From Flavobacteriales bacterium UBA7612 (GTDB lineage Bacteria; Bacteroidota; Bacteroidia; Flavobacteriales; Weeksellaceae), in NCBI GenBank assembly GCA_002484335.1, contig DLJQ01000010.1, forward strand, positions 91,080 through 155,079: a stretch of DNA of 64,000 nucleotides, given 5' to 3'. Shown here piece after piece: positions 7,878 to 15,888 of this stretch (the stretch's first letter is position 1; every line of letters starts with the position of its first letter). The notes beneath the pieces were generated by a model. It saw only the letters and a program-made list of their open reading frames with translations. It was not told the origin of the DNA and made no database searches. Position numbers and translations under genes: made by a program.

Positions 7878-9890
7878 TTATTTATAACTACGAGTTTTTA
7901 ACTCAATATATTTGTAATTCAATTCCTCTTTGTGTAATACCTCAGTATTAATGTCGTCTCCTTTATATTCCCAAGCAGCAACATAAGTATAGTTCGCATC
8001 ATCACGTAATGCTTCACCTTCTTCTGTTTGGTATTCTTCACGGAAGTGACCACCACAAGATTCATTACGGTTAAGAGCATCGATAGCCATTAACTGTCCT
8101 AATTCTAAGAAATCTGCAACACGTCCAGCTTTCTCTAATTCAGTATTCATTCCGTCAGCTTCACCAGTAACTTTTACATCACGGTAGAATTCTTCACGTA
8201 AAGCAGCGATTTCAGCAATAGCTTCTTTTAATCCTTTTTCGTTACGAGCCATACCAACTTTGTTCCACATGATTAATCCTAAACGTTTGTGGAAACTATC
8301 TACTGTTTTAGTTCCTTTATTACTTAAGAAATGTTGAATTTGATCTTTAACAGCTTTTTCAGCTTCGTCAAATTCTGGCGTATTTGTAGGAATTTGTCCT
8401 GTACGAATATCAGCAGATAAATAATCAGCAATTGTATATGGTAATACAAAATATCCATCAGCTAAACCTTGCATTAGGGCAGAAGCACCTAATCTGTTTG
8501 CTCCGTGGTCAGAGAAGTTAGCTTCACCAGCTACGAAACATCCAGGAATTGTAGACATTAAGTTGTAATCAACCCAAACACCACCCATTGTATAGTGAAT
8601 AGCTGGGTAAATACGCATTGGGTTTTCGTATGGATTCTCATCTGTAATTTTCCAATACATTTGGAATAAGTTTCCATATTTCTCTTCAATCCATTTTTTA
8701 CCAAGACTTTGTATTTTTTCTGCAGAAGGATTTTGATCTCCATTAGCAAAAGCTACTTCACGACCTTTTTTCTTGATTTCTTCTGTAAAGTCTAAGTAAA
8801 CACCTTCACCTGTTTCGTTTGCTTCAATACCGTAACCAGCATCAGAACGTTCTTTTGCTGCACGAGATGCAACGTCACGAGGTACTAAGTTACCAAAAGC
8901 AGGGTAACGTCTTTCTAAGTAGTAATCTCTGTCTTCTTCTTTGATGTCAACAGCTTTTTTCTTACCAGCACGGATAGCTTCAGCATCTTCTTTCTTTTTA
9001 GGAACCCAGATACGCCCAGAGTTACGTAAAGATTCAGACATCAATGTTAATTTAGATTGATTTGTACCGTGGATTGGAATACAAGTTGGGTGAATTTGTA
9101 CATAACATGGGTTAGCAAAATAAGCACCTTTTTTGTGAATTTTCCAAGCAGCAGTTACGTTAGAACCCATTGCATTAGAAGATAAGAAATATACGTTTCC
9201 ATAACCACCTGTAGCAACAACTACAGCGTGTGCAGAATGTCTTTCTATTTCTCCTGTAACTAAGTTACGAGCGATGATACCACGTGCTTTTCCATCTACA
9301 ATAACCAAATCTAACATTTCGTGACGGTTATACATTTGTATATGTCCTAAATGAATTTGGTAGTTCATTGCAGAATATGCACCTAATAATAACTGTTGTC
9401 CTGTTTGTCCTTTTGCATAGAATGTACGAGAAACCTGTACACCACCAAAAGAGCGGTTATCTAATAACCCACCATAATCACGTGCAAAAGGAACTCCTTG
9501 CATTACACATTGATCGATAATGTTACCAGAAACTTCAGCCAAACGATAAACGTTAGACTCACGAGCGCGGTAATCACCACCTTTTATAGTATCGTAGAAT
9601 AAACGATAGATAGAATCGTTATCTCCTTTATAGTTTTTAGCAGCATTAATACCTCCTTGTGCAGCAATAGAGTGAGCACGACGAGGAGAATCTTGGTAAC
9701 AGAAAGCTTTAACTTTGTAACCTAACTCTGCCAATGTAGCAGCAGCAGATCCACCAGCTAAACCTGTACCAACAATAATAACATCAATTTTATCACGGTT
9801 ATTTGGAGCTACTAAGTTTAAGTGAGCTTTATGCTCGCTCCATTGTTTTGCGATATCTCCTTGTGGAGATTTAGAATCTAATATACTCAT
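7878..9890 (-). CDS. sdhA: Succinate dehydrogenase flavoprotein subunit
   Basis: A 670-residue FAD protein that oxidises succinate to fumarate. The dinucleotide-binding N-terminus (IIVGTGLAGGSAAATLAELG, about residues 38-57), the FAD-attachment segment HSIAAQGGINA and the active-site region with HPTCIP and ARSRG-like RLGASAL are all visible. It lies 60 bases before sdhB and 20 bases after sdhC in one operon. Length and motifs are normal for the Bacteroidota/epsilon-type enzyme. No anomalies. Confidence 0.97.
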   Translation of the reverse strand: MSILDSKSPQGDIAKQWSEHKAHLNLVAPNNRDKIDVIIVGTGLAGGSAAATLAELGYKVKAFCYQDSPRRAHSIAAQGGINAAKNYKGDNDSIYRLFYDTIKGGDYRARESNVYRLAEVSGNIIDQCVMQGVPFARDYGGLLDNRSFGGVQVSRTFYAKGQTGQQLLLGAYSAMNYQIHLGHIQMYNRHEMLDLVIVDGKARGIIARNLVTGEIERHSAHAVVVATGGYGNVYFLSSNAMGSNVTAAWKIHKKGAYFANPCYVQIHPTCIPIHGTNQSKLTLMSESLRNSGRIWVPKKKEDAEAIRAGKKKAVDIKEEDRDYYLERRYPAFGNLVPRDVASRAAKERSDAGYGIEANETGEGVYLDFTEEIKKKGREVAFANGDQNPSAEKIQSLGKKWIEEKYGNLFQMYWKITDENPYENPMRIYPAIHYTMGGVWVDYNLMSTIPGCFVAGEANFSDHGANRLGASALMQGLADGYFVLPYTIADYLSADIRTGQIPTNTPEFDEAEKAVKDQIQHFLSNKGTKTVDSFHKRLGLIMWNKVGMARNEKGLKEAIAEIAALREEFYRDVKVTGEADGMNTELEKAGRVADFLELGQLMAIDALNRNESCGGHFREEYQTEEGEALRDDANYTYVAAWEYKGDDINTEVLHKEELNYKYIELKTRSYK

Positions 9891-9910
9891 TTTTTGATAT
9901 TATTTTTTAA

Positions 9911-10603
9911 TTATTTAACAAAAAAATGGTAAACAGCAATGATGATGAATCCTGCTGGAATTAAAATAGAATACCATTTTCCGAAAGCAACAATTGCTGG
10001 AGTGTATTTACTATGTCTTGCACCAATAGATTGGAATGCAGAAGCAAAACCATGTTGTAAGTGTAATGATAAGAATACAAATGCACCAATGTAAATCACT
10101 AAACGAACAAAGCTAACAGCTCCATCTAAAGTAAATACATGATGAACGTGATCCATAAAGAAATTACCTTGTCCAAACTCAGGGTTTTGAGTAATATAAT
10201 GTTCAGTAATTGTAGGAACCCAAAAGTCATAAAGGTGTAATAATAAGAAAATTAAAATTACACTTCCAGAAATAAGCATGTTTCTTGACATCCAAGAAGC
10301 ATTTGCGGCACCGTTGTATTTTTCATAAGCTACAGCTCCACGCGCTTTTTTGTTTTGAGCTTCTAAAATGAATCCCATAAAGAAGTGATAAATAACTCCA
10401 ATTAGCAATATAGGTTGCATTAAATATTGGATGAAAGGATTGTCGCTCATAAAAGCTGACACTTTATTAAACCCATCAGGATTAATAACTGATAATGCAT
10501 TAATCACGAAATGTTGTAATAAGAACACTAATAAGAATAACGCTGAAAGCGCCATAGTGAACTTTTTACCAATCGATGATTTTAGTAATGATTCATTTGC
10601 CAT
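9911..10603 (-). CDS. sdhC: Succinate dehydrogenase cytochrome b subunit
   Basis: A 230-residue integral membrane protein with about five hydrophobic segments and several histidines (LLQHFVIN, VIYHFFMG, LLHLYDFW, HHVFTLDG, LHLQHGF, AVYHFF) suited to bind two hemes and the quinone. It is the membrane anchor for sdhA and sdhB and the first gene of the operon. Bacteroidota have one such anchor instead of separate SdhC and SdhD, which fits the absence of another small membrane gene here. A promoter match lies just upstream (10636-10667). Confidence 0.93.
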   Translation of the reverse strand: MANESLLKSSIGKKFTMALSALFLLVFLLQHFVINALSVINPDGFNKVSAFMSDNPFIQYLMQPILLIGVIYHFFMGFILEAQNKKARGAVAYEKYNGAANASWMSRNMLISGSVILIFLLLHLYDFWVPTITEHYITQNPEFGQGNFFMDHVHHVFTLDGAVSFVRLVIYIGAFVFLSLHLQHGFASAFQSIGARHSKYTPAIVAFGKWYSILIPAGFIIIAVYHFFVK

Positions 10604-10635
10604 AAAGCAATACGTTTAAATTTTTTAGATATGCA

Positions 10636-10667
10636 CAAATTTAATCAAGAGAATACTCTCCGGACAA
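10636..10667 (-). promoter_or_regulatory. Promoter of the sdh operon
   Basis: Read on the minus strand, TTG (10667-10665) and TAAATTTG (10643-10636) are 21 bases apart, matching the Bacteroidota -33/-7 promoter form, about 30 bases before the sdhC start. Confidence 0.65.
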
Positions 10668-10810
10668 TGAATAATATCAGTAGATTGCTAGTTTTACTTA
10701 GTTTAGAACGATTCTTATTTAGCTTCGTTGTTTTATGAATTTTACTTCATCAGAAAGTAGTAACTTTGTTTTGTAAAATGTAATTTTCAAATTTAATAAT
10801 TATTGAATAA

Positions 10811-11227
10811 ATGAAAGTAGAATTAAATAGAGTTAATAATGCATCTCATTATGAGGCTAGTGCAGCGAGTTCTTCTGTTAAGGTAAATATAGACGGACCT
10901 GAATCTATTGGTGGAGAAGGTAAAGGTGTTCGACCAATGGAATTAGTTTTAATTGCTTTAGGAAGTTGTAGTGTTTTTGATTTGAATGAAATATTAAAAA
11001 AACAGAGACAAGTCATTGAGGATATAAAAGTTGAAGTAGAAGGAAAGAGAAGAGATGAAATTCCTAATATTTTTACTAATATTCATATTAAATTTTCTTT
11101 AAAAGGGGATATAAATCTTGAAAAAGCAAATAAAGCTGCAGAATTAGCTGTAAAAAAATACTGTAGTGTACATGATATGTTAGCCAATGGTGGTGTTGAT
11201 ATTACATATGAGATTAATGTAATTTAA
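10811..11227 (+). CDS. OsmC family protein
   Basis: A 138-residue protein of the OsmC/Ohr fold. The two redox cysteines of the family are visible in LIALGSCSVFDL (about residue 57) and VKKYCSVHDML (about residue 117). OsmC-like proteins reduce organic hydroperoxides, or in some subgroups have unclear thiol roles. The GGEGKGVRPMELVLIALGSC stretch is typical. It is a single gene, divergent from sdhC. OsmC and Ohr subtypes cannot be separated with certainty by eye; the long central helix pattern favours the OsmC/YhfA-type subgroup. Confidence 0.88.
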   Translation: MKVELNRVNNASHYEASAASSSVKVNIDGPESIGGEGKGVRPMELVLIALGSCSVFDLNEILKKQRQVIEDIKVEVEGKRRDEIPNIFTNIHIKFSLKGDINLEKANKAAELAVKKYCSVHDMLANGGVDITYEINVI

Positions 11228-11305
11228 TTAAGGATTTTATATATTTTTATTTTACAAATCAAAATATCATATAAATTTGCTTCCTATTTTAGATTAAAAT
11301 AAAAC

Positions 11306-11974
11306 ATGTTTAAATTTGTTCGTAAAGTAATTTTTTACTTTTTTGTAATTCATATTTTATATATAGTTGTTTTAAAATGGATTAATCCTCCATTTACAAT
11401 TACTCAAGTTCAACAAATGTTTGAGCAAGGCAAATTAAAAAGAGACTATATATCTTATGATGAAATGGGAGATAATATAAAAATTGCTGTTGTAAGTTCT
11501 GAAGATCAGAAATTTCCTGTTCATAATGGTTTTGATATTGATGGAATTCAAAAAGCTATTGAGAAAAATAAGTCAGGGAAAAAATTACACGGTGGTTCAA
11601 CAATCTCTCAGCAAGTAGCAAAAAATGTATTTCTTTGGCAAGGTCGTTCTTGGTTAAGAAAAGGATTAGAAGTTTATTTCACTTTTATGATAGAAAAAAT
11701 TTGGAGTAAACAAAGAATCCTTGAGATGTATTTAAATACATCAGAAATGGGAATAGGTGTTTTTGGAATTGAAGCTGCTTCGGAATATTATTTTAATAAA
11801 CCAGCAAAAGATTTAACTAAAAATGAAGCTGCACGAATTGCTGCTGCATTACCATTACCGCGAAAGTATAACGTAAATCCTCCATCACCTTTTATTAGTA
11901 GAAGAGCTGCTAATATACAAAGACAAATGAGAAATTTACAAGGAAGCGCTGACTTACAAAAAATATTAAAATAA
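11306..11974 (+). CDS. mtgA: Monofunctional biosynthetic peptidoglycan transglycosylase
   Basis: A 222-residue GT51 enzyme that polymerises lipid II into glycan strands on the outer face of the cytoplasmic membrane. It has one N-terminal membrane segment (about residues 6-25) and the GT51 motifs: SSEDQKFPVHNGFD with the catalytic glutamate, GGSTISQQVAKNVFLW, RKGLEVYFTFMIE and KQRILEMYLNTSEMG. There is no transpeptidase domain, which separates it from class A PBPs. It converges with the GNAT gene; a shared terminator lies between them. Confidence 0.94.
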   Translation: MFKFVRKVIFYFFVIHILYIVVLKWINPPFTITQVQQMFEQGKLKRDYISYDEMGDNIKIAVVSSEDQKFPVHNGFDIDGIQKAIEKNKSGKKLHGGSTISQQVAKNVFLWQGRSWLRKGLEVYFTFMIEKIWSKQRILEMYLNTSEMGIGVFGIEAASEYYFNKPAKDLTKNEAARIAAALPLPRKYNVNPPSPFISRRAANIQRQMRNLQGSADLQKILK

Positions 11975-11975
11975 T

Positions 11976-12009
11976 AAAAAAACGAGAAGATTAATCTTCT
12001 CGTTTTTTT
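11976..12009. terminator. Shared terminator between mtgA and GNAT gene
   Basis: Stem AACGAGAAGA / TCTTCTCGTT around TTAA, with A-tract on the left and T-tract on the right; it serves both converging genes. The GNAT stop codon lies in the hairpin itself. Confidence 0.9.
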
Positions 12010-12488
12010 ATTTCCCATTTTATTTTAACTGCAGAAATAATTTCTGATTCTAACCTTGTTTCAGGAATTTCAATAAACTCATTTTTATTGTAAAAAGATA
12101 AAGGAGATAAATAATTTTCTCCATTAGCTTTTACATCATTTTCATGATCGATTACCCAACCATTTAGCTCGTCAGAATACATTTTTAAACGATCTAATAA
12201 TTTACTTCCAATTCCTTTACGATGCAAATCATTAGATATAATAATGGCAAACCATTTTTCATAATCTTTTTCGAAAACAACAGCCCAACCTTTTATTTGG
12301 TTATTTTCATCTACAATAAATAAATGCTGTGCATCTATAAGGCCTTGTAGGTATTTTTCTAATTCTTCAGAATTATTAAAAGCTAATTGAATTGGATATT
12401 CATTGTTCCATAATTCAAGAATATATTTTTTATGAATTTCATTCAAAAGTGTGAACGAATAAATTTCATAAGAACTGCTTGTCGACAT
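11991..12488 (-). CDS. GNAT family N-acetyltransferase
   Basis: A 165-residue protein with the GNAT fold. The acetyl-CoA binding loop is visible as DLHRKGIGSKLLDRLK (about residues 83-98), preceded by the beta strand WFAIIISND. It ends with a strand pair and NKNEFIEIPETR, the common C-terminal half. The substrate cannot be told. It is monocistronic, converging on mtgA; the last codons overlap the terminator hairpin. Confidence 0.85.
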   Translation of the reverse strand: MSTSSSYEIYSFTLLNEIHKKYILELWNNEYPIQLAFNNSEELEKYLQGLIDAQHLFIVDENNQIKGWAVVFEKDYEKWFAIIISNDLHRKGIGSKLLDRLKMYSDELNGWVIDHENDVKANGENYLSPLSFYNKNEFIEIPETRLESEIISAVKIKWEIKKRED

Positions 12489-12670
12489 TTATCAATGTTT
12501 GTATTTAATCTTTAAAGATATGAAATATTTATGCATTGTTATTTGAATAATTTTTAATTAAAAAAGTCTAAATTTTATAAAATCATTTTTTATCATCATA
12601 TATAATAACTTACAAAATAATTTATGTTTACAACTCTGTTGAAAAAAATATAATTTTGAATAGAATAAAA

Positions 12671-12701
12671 TTGGATTAAAACCGAATTCCACTTAATTTT
12701 G
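12671..12701 (+). promoter_or_regulatory. Promoter of guaA
   Basis: TTG at 12671-12673 and TAATTTTG at 12694-12701 with a 20-base spacer fit the Bacteroidota -33/-7 consensus. Transcription would start only about 10 bases before the ATG, leaving a very short leader and no room for a riboswitch. Confidence 0.75.
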
Positions 12702-12717
12702 CACAAAGACAAACGCA

Positions 12718-14250
12718 ATGACGCAAGGAATTATTATTTTAGACTTTGGCTCGCAATACAATCAATTAATTGCTCGTCGAATTCGAGAATTTGGAGTTTA
12801 CACAGAGATTATTCCATACAACACTTCACTAGAAGAAATTAAAAAACACAATCCAAAAGGTATTATTTTATCAGGAGGTCCTTCATCTGTTTTTGGAGAA
12901 GAAGCTGCTTTGGTAGAGAAAGAATTGTTTGAATTAGGAGTTCCAGTTTTAGGAATTTGCTACGGAATGCAATTAATTTCTCATTTATTAGGAGGAGAAG
13001 TAAAAAAAGGTGTTAAAGGAGAATATGGTAAATCTGAATTAACAGTATTAAATAATAATAGCTTATTCCAAAATGTACCAGAAAAATCTACAGTTTGGAT
13101 GAGTCATTTTGATGAAGTTATTAGCGCACCAGAAGGGTTTGTAGTTTCAGGAAAATCAAATATCGATATCGCTTCTTTAGCAAATGAAGAACGTAAAATA
13201 TTTGCAGTACAATTTCATCCAGAAGTAACACATTCAGAATTTGGAACACAAATGTTACAAAACTTTGTTTTTGATATTTGTCAAGCAGAGAAAAATTGGG
13301 TGTTATCAGATTTCATAGAAACAGAAATACAAAGAATAAAAAATGTAGTTGGCGACAAAAAAGTTATTTTAGGACTTTCTGGAGGAGTAGATTCTTCTGT
13401 TGCAGCTGTTCTTATTCACCGTGCAATTGGAGACCAATTAACATGTATTTTTGTTGATACAGGTTTACTAAGAAAAGATGAAGGGAAAAAAGTAATGGAA
13501 AATTACGGAAAACACTTCAAAATGAACATCAAAATGGTTGATGCTTCAGAACGTTTCTTAACGAGTCTAAAAGGAGTAGATGAGCCAGAAGCGAAACGTA
13601 AAGCAATCGGAAAAGATTTCGTTGCAGTTTTCGACGAAGAATCTAAGAAATTCGATGATGCTTCATTCTTAGCACAAGGAACAATTTATCCAGATGTTAT
13701 CGAATCTCAATCTGTAAAAGGACCATCAGCAACAATCAAATCTCACCATAACGTAGGAGGATTACCAGAAGAAATGAAATTACAGCTTCTAGAACCTTTA
13801 CGTGAATTATTCAAAGACGAAGTTCGTAAAGTAGGAGTAGAGTTAGGTATTCCTCGCGAATTAGTTTATCGTCATCCATTCCCAGGACCAGGATTAGGAA
13901 TCCGTGTATTAGGGGAAGTAGACGAAGAAAAAGTAAGAATATTACAAGAGGCAGATCAAATTTTTATCGATGAATTATATGCACATAATTTATACGATGA
14001 AGTTTCGCAAGCATTCGTTGTTTTATTACCTGTAAAATCTGTAGGTGTAATGGGAGATGAGCGTACTTACGAATATACGGCAGTTGTTCGTTCTGCTAAT
14101 ACAATAGATTTTATGACGGCTACATGGTCAAAATTACCTTATGAATTTTTAGAATTAGTTTCAAACAGAATCATAAACGAGGTAAAAGGAATCAACCGTG
14201 TTGCTTACGATATTAGTTCTAAACCACCAGCAACTATCGAGTGGGAGTAA
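12718..14250 (+). CDS. guaA: GMP synthase (glutamine-hydrolysing)
   Basis: A 510-residue enzyme that aminates XMP to GMP. The N-terminal class I glutamine amidotransferase has the nucleophile in GICYGMQL (about residue 81) and the His/Glu pair in VQFHPEVTHS. The ATP pyrophosphatase domain begins with the P-loop LGLSGGVDSSVAA (about residues 221-233), followed by the dimerisation domain with HPFPGPGLGIR and the C-terminus KPPATIEWE. Length is normal. It is a single transcription unit between its promoter and a terminator at 14309-14339. Confidence 0.98.
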   Translation: MTQGIIILDFGSQYNQLIARRIREFGVYTEIIPYNTSLEEIKKHNPKGIILSGGPSSVFGEEAALVEKELFELGVPVLGICYGMQLISHLLGGEVKKGVKGEYGKSELTVLNNNSLFQNVPEKSTVWMSHFDEVISAPEGFVVSGKSNIDIASLANEERKIFAVQFHPEVTHSEFGTQMLQNFVFDICQAEKNWVLSDFIETEIQRIKNVVGDKKVILGLSGGVDSSVAAVLIHRAIGDQLTCIFVDTGLLRKDEGKKVMENYGKHFKMNIKMVDASERFLTSLKGVDEPEAKRKAIGKDFVAVFDEESKKFDDASFLAQGTIYPDVIESQSVKGPSATIKSHHNVGGLPEEMKLQLLEPLRELFKDEVRKVGVELGIPRELVYRHPFPGPGLGIRVLGEVDEEKVRILQEADQIFIDELYAHNLYDEVSQAFVVLLPVKSVGVMGDERTYEYTAVVRSANTIDFMTATWSKLPYEFLELVSNRIINEVKGINRVAYDISSKPPATIEWE

Positions 14251-14308
14251 ATCTAATATTGAAATATCCAATTCAATTTTAAGAAAGCTTAAATAATTAT
14301 ATAGCATA

Positions 14309-14339
14309 AAAAGGACGAAAAATTATTTTTCGTCCTTTT
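14309..14339 (+). terminator. Terminator of guaA
   Basis: Stem AAAAGGACGAAAAA / TTTTTCGTCCTTTT with a 3-base loop, followed by GTTTTT. Confidence 0.88.
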
Positions 14340-14344
14340 GTTTT

Positions 14345-14462
14345 TGGACGTTCCCTTCGGTCTGGCTTTACGCTGTTATCTTTTCTAATTGATTCTTGAG
14401 TAAATGTTGTAATTTTTTCAATTAGAAAAGGATTTTCACTTCAATCCCTAACGCAAATTCGT
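14345..14462. repeat. Dispersed stem-loop repeat, copy 1
   Basis: This non-coding block fills most of the 14251-14569 gap. It has a 13-bp stem (CTTTTCTAATTGA at 14380-14392, TCAATTAGAAAAG at 14418-14430) with a 25-base loop. The left flank has TTCGGTCTGGCTTTACGCTG and the right flank GGATTTTCACTTCAATCCCT followed by AACGC. A second element at 21075-21180 has the same layout with a different stem, and a partial copy of the right flank lies at 52222-52262. Confidence 0.6.
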
Positions 14463-14569
14463 ATAAATCAAGAAAGTTCTCATTGTAAAGAATTATTATC
14501 TTTATTTAAATTTTTTAATGTTTTTAATATCCTTTATTGTTCTACATTCGCATTTATATTATTTTATTA

Positions 14570-15823
14570 ATGAAAACAATTTTTAATTTTTTAGTTATTT
14601 TAATTTCTATTTCAGCTTTTTCTCAAAATAAACTAAGTTATTTAAAGAAAAATAGTTTTGATATTTCTGATAAAAAATTCATTTTTCCTGAATCAAATTT
14701 TAATATTATAGGTTTTGGTGCTTATCACGGTAGTGAAAAAACAGAAGATGTAGAAATTGAAATTATAAAATCAGTCTTAAAAAAAACATCAATAAAATAT
14801 TATCTTCCTGAAACAGATTTTAGCATTGCTCACTATTTCAACGATTTTTTGGTAAGAGGAGATACAATTCTTCTTAAAGATTTAATAATACAATATGGAA
14901 TTCGTGTTCCACAAGAAAGAACGATTGAAGTATATAATAAGTGGAAAGATCTAAAAAAAATTAATGATAATTTACCAGAGAGAAATAAGGTTAAAGTTCT
15001 CGGGATTGATTTACTTGTTAGTAATAAATACGTATCAAAACATATTTTAGAAATAGTTAAAAATCAAAATAATCAGTTTCCTATTTTAAGTGAAATTAAT
15101 CAAATGGTGAAAACTGATACAACTTCTTATTCAACAGAAAATACTAGTTTTTCCTCAATACTTTTAAAGAAATTTATAACTGATTATGAAAATAACTCAG
15201 AGAAATATGAAAAAAATATTACGAATAAATTTGAATTTAATCAAATATTGAAAAATTTAAAAATTTCTTTTTCAGATAAATCAGAAAGGGAAAAAACTAT
15301 GTATGAAAATTATCTAATTTTTAGCTCTGAATATAATTTTAAGGAAAATCCTCAATTTTTAAGAATGGGATTTTTTCATTTGGAGAAATCTAGGGAAGGA
15401 AAAAATGGTTATCTATCATTTTTTACAAGATTGATTGAAAATAAGATATATTCTAAAGAAAAAGTAATTTCAATTATTGGTTTTTTAACAAAAAGTGAAG
15501 TTCTTTGGGATGAGAAATATAATGGAGAACAATATATTGGATACACAACAGAAGGAGGATTTGGAATTGGAGATTATGAAAAGGAATATTTTAGAGGAAT
15601 TCAGAATCTTAAAGATGCTAAAATATCTGATGAAACACTATTTCGATTAAATAAAAAAAACTCTCCATATTTAACGAAAGTTCCAGATTTAATTGAAGTT
15701 ATTATGACAGATAGTGACTCAAATAGTAATAGAGTTATTAAAACTTCAACATTAGATTATTTGGATTATGCCATTTTAATTTCTAATTCTAAAGCAAGTG
15801 TTCCAATTTTTGAAATGAAATAA
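14570..15823 (+). CDS. Secreted protein of the erythromycin esterase/ChaN-like fold
   Basis: A 417-residue protein read from ATG at 14570, where a signal peptide begins (MKTIFNFLVILISISAFSQ); the frame is open 11 codons further upstream. After the signal, IIGFGAYHGSEKTEDVEIEI (about 46-65) and YYLPETDFSIAHYFNDFL (about 83-100) resemble the conserved start of the EreA/ChaN-like superfamily, where a histidine and glutamates form the active site. NKVKVLGIDLL and FLRMGFFHLEKS fit later parts of the same fold. Substrate unknown; there is no support for calling it a macrolide resistance enzyme, and export to the periplasm argues against it. It precedes the VanW/glycosyltransferase fusion by 65 bases and may be co-transcribed. 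Confidence 0.55.
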   Translation: MKTIFNFLVILISISAFSQNKLSYLKKNSFDISDKKFIFPESNFNIIGFGAYHGSEKTEDVEIEIIKSVLKKTSIKYYLPETDFSIAHYFNDFLVRGDTILLKDLIIQYGIRVPQERTIEVYNKWKDLKKINDNLPERNKVKVLGIDLLVSNKYVSKHILEIVKNQNNQFPILSEINQMVKTDTTSYSTENTSFSSILLKKFITDYENNSEKYEKNITNKFEFNQILKNLKISFSDKSEREKTMYENYLIFSSEYNFKENPQFLRMGFFHLEKSREGKNGYLSFFTRLIENKIYSKEKVISIIGFLTKSEVLWDEKYNGEQYIGYTTEGGFGIGDYEKEYFRGIQNLKDAKISDETLFRLNKKNSPYLTKVPDLIEVIMTDSDSNSNRVIKTSTLDYLDYAILISNSKASVPIFEMK

Positions 15824-15888
15824 ACATAATTTTATTAGATATATTAATAATAAAAAACTTTTATATTTATAGTACAAGTAATTATTTG

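Noticed and set aside
12661..12717. Purine riboswitch before guaA
   Set aside because: The promoter match leaves a leader of only about 10 bases, too short for any riboswitch.
14570..15823. Macrolide resistance esterase
   Set aside because: Only the fold boxes match; the protein is exported and distant, so no drug activity can be claimed.
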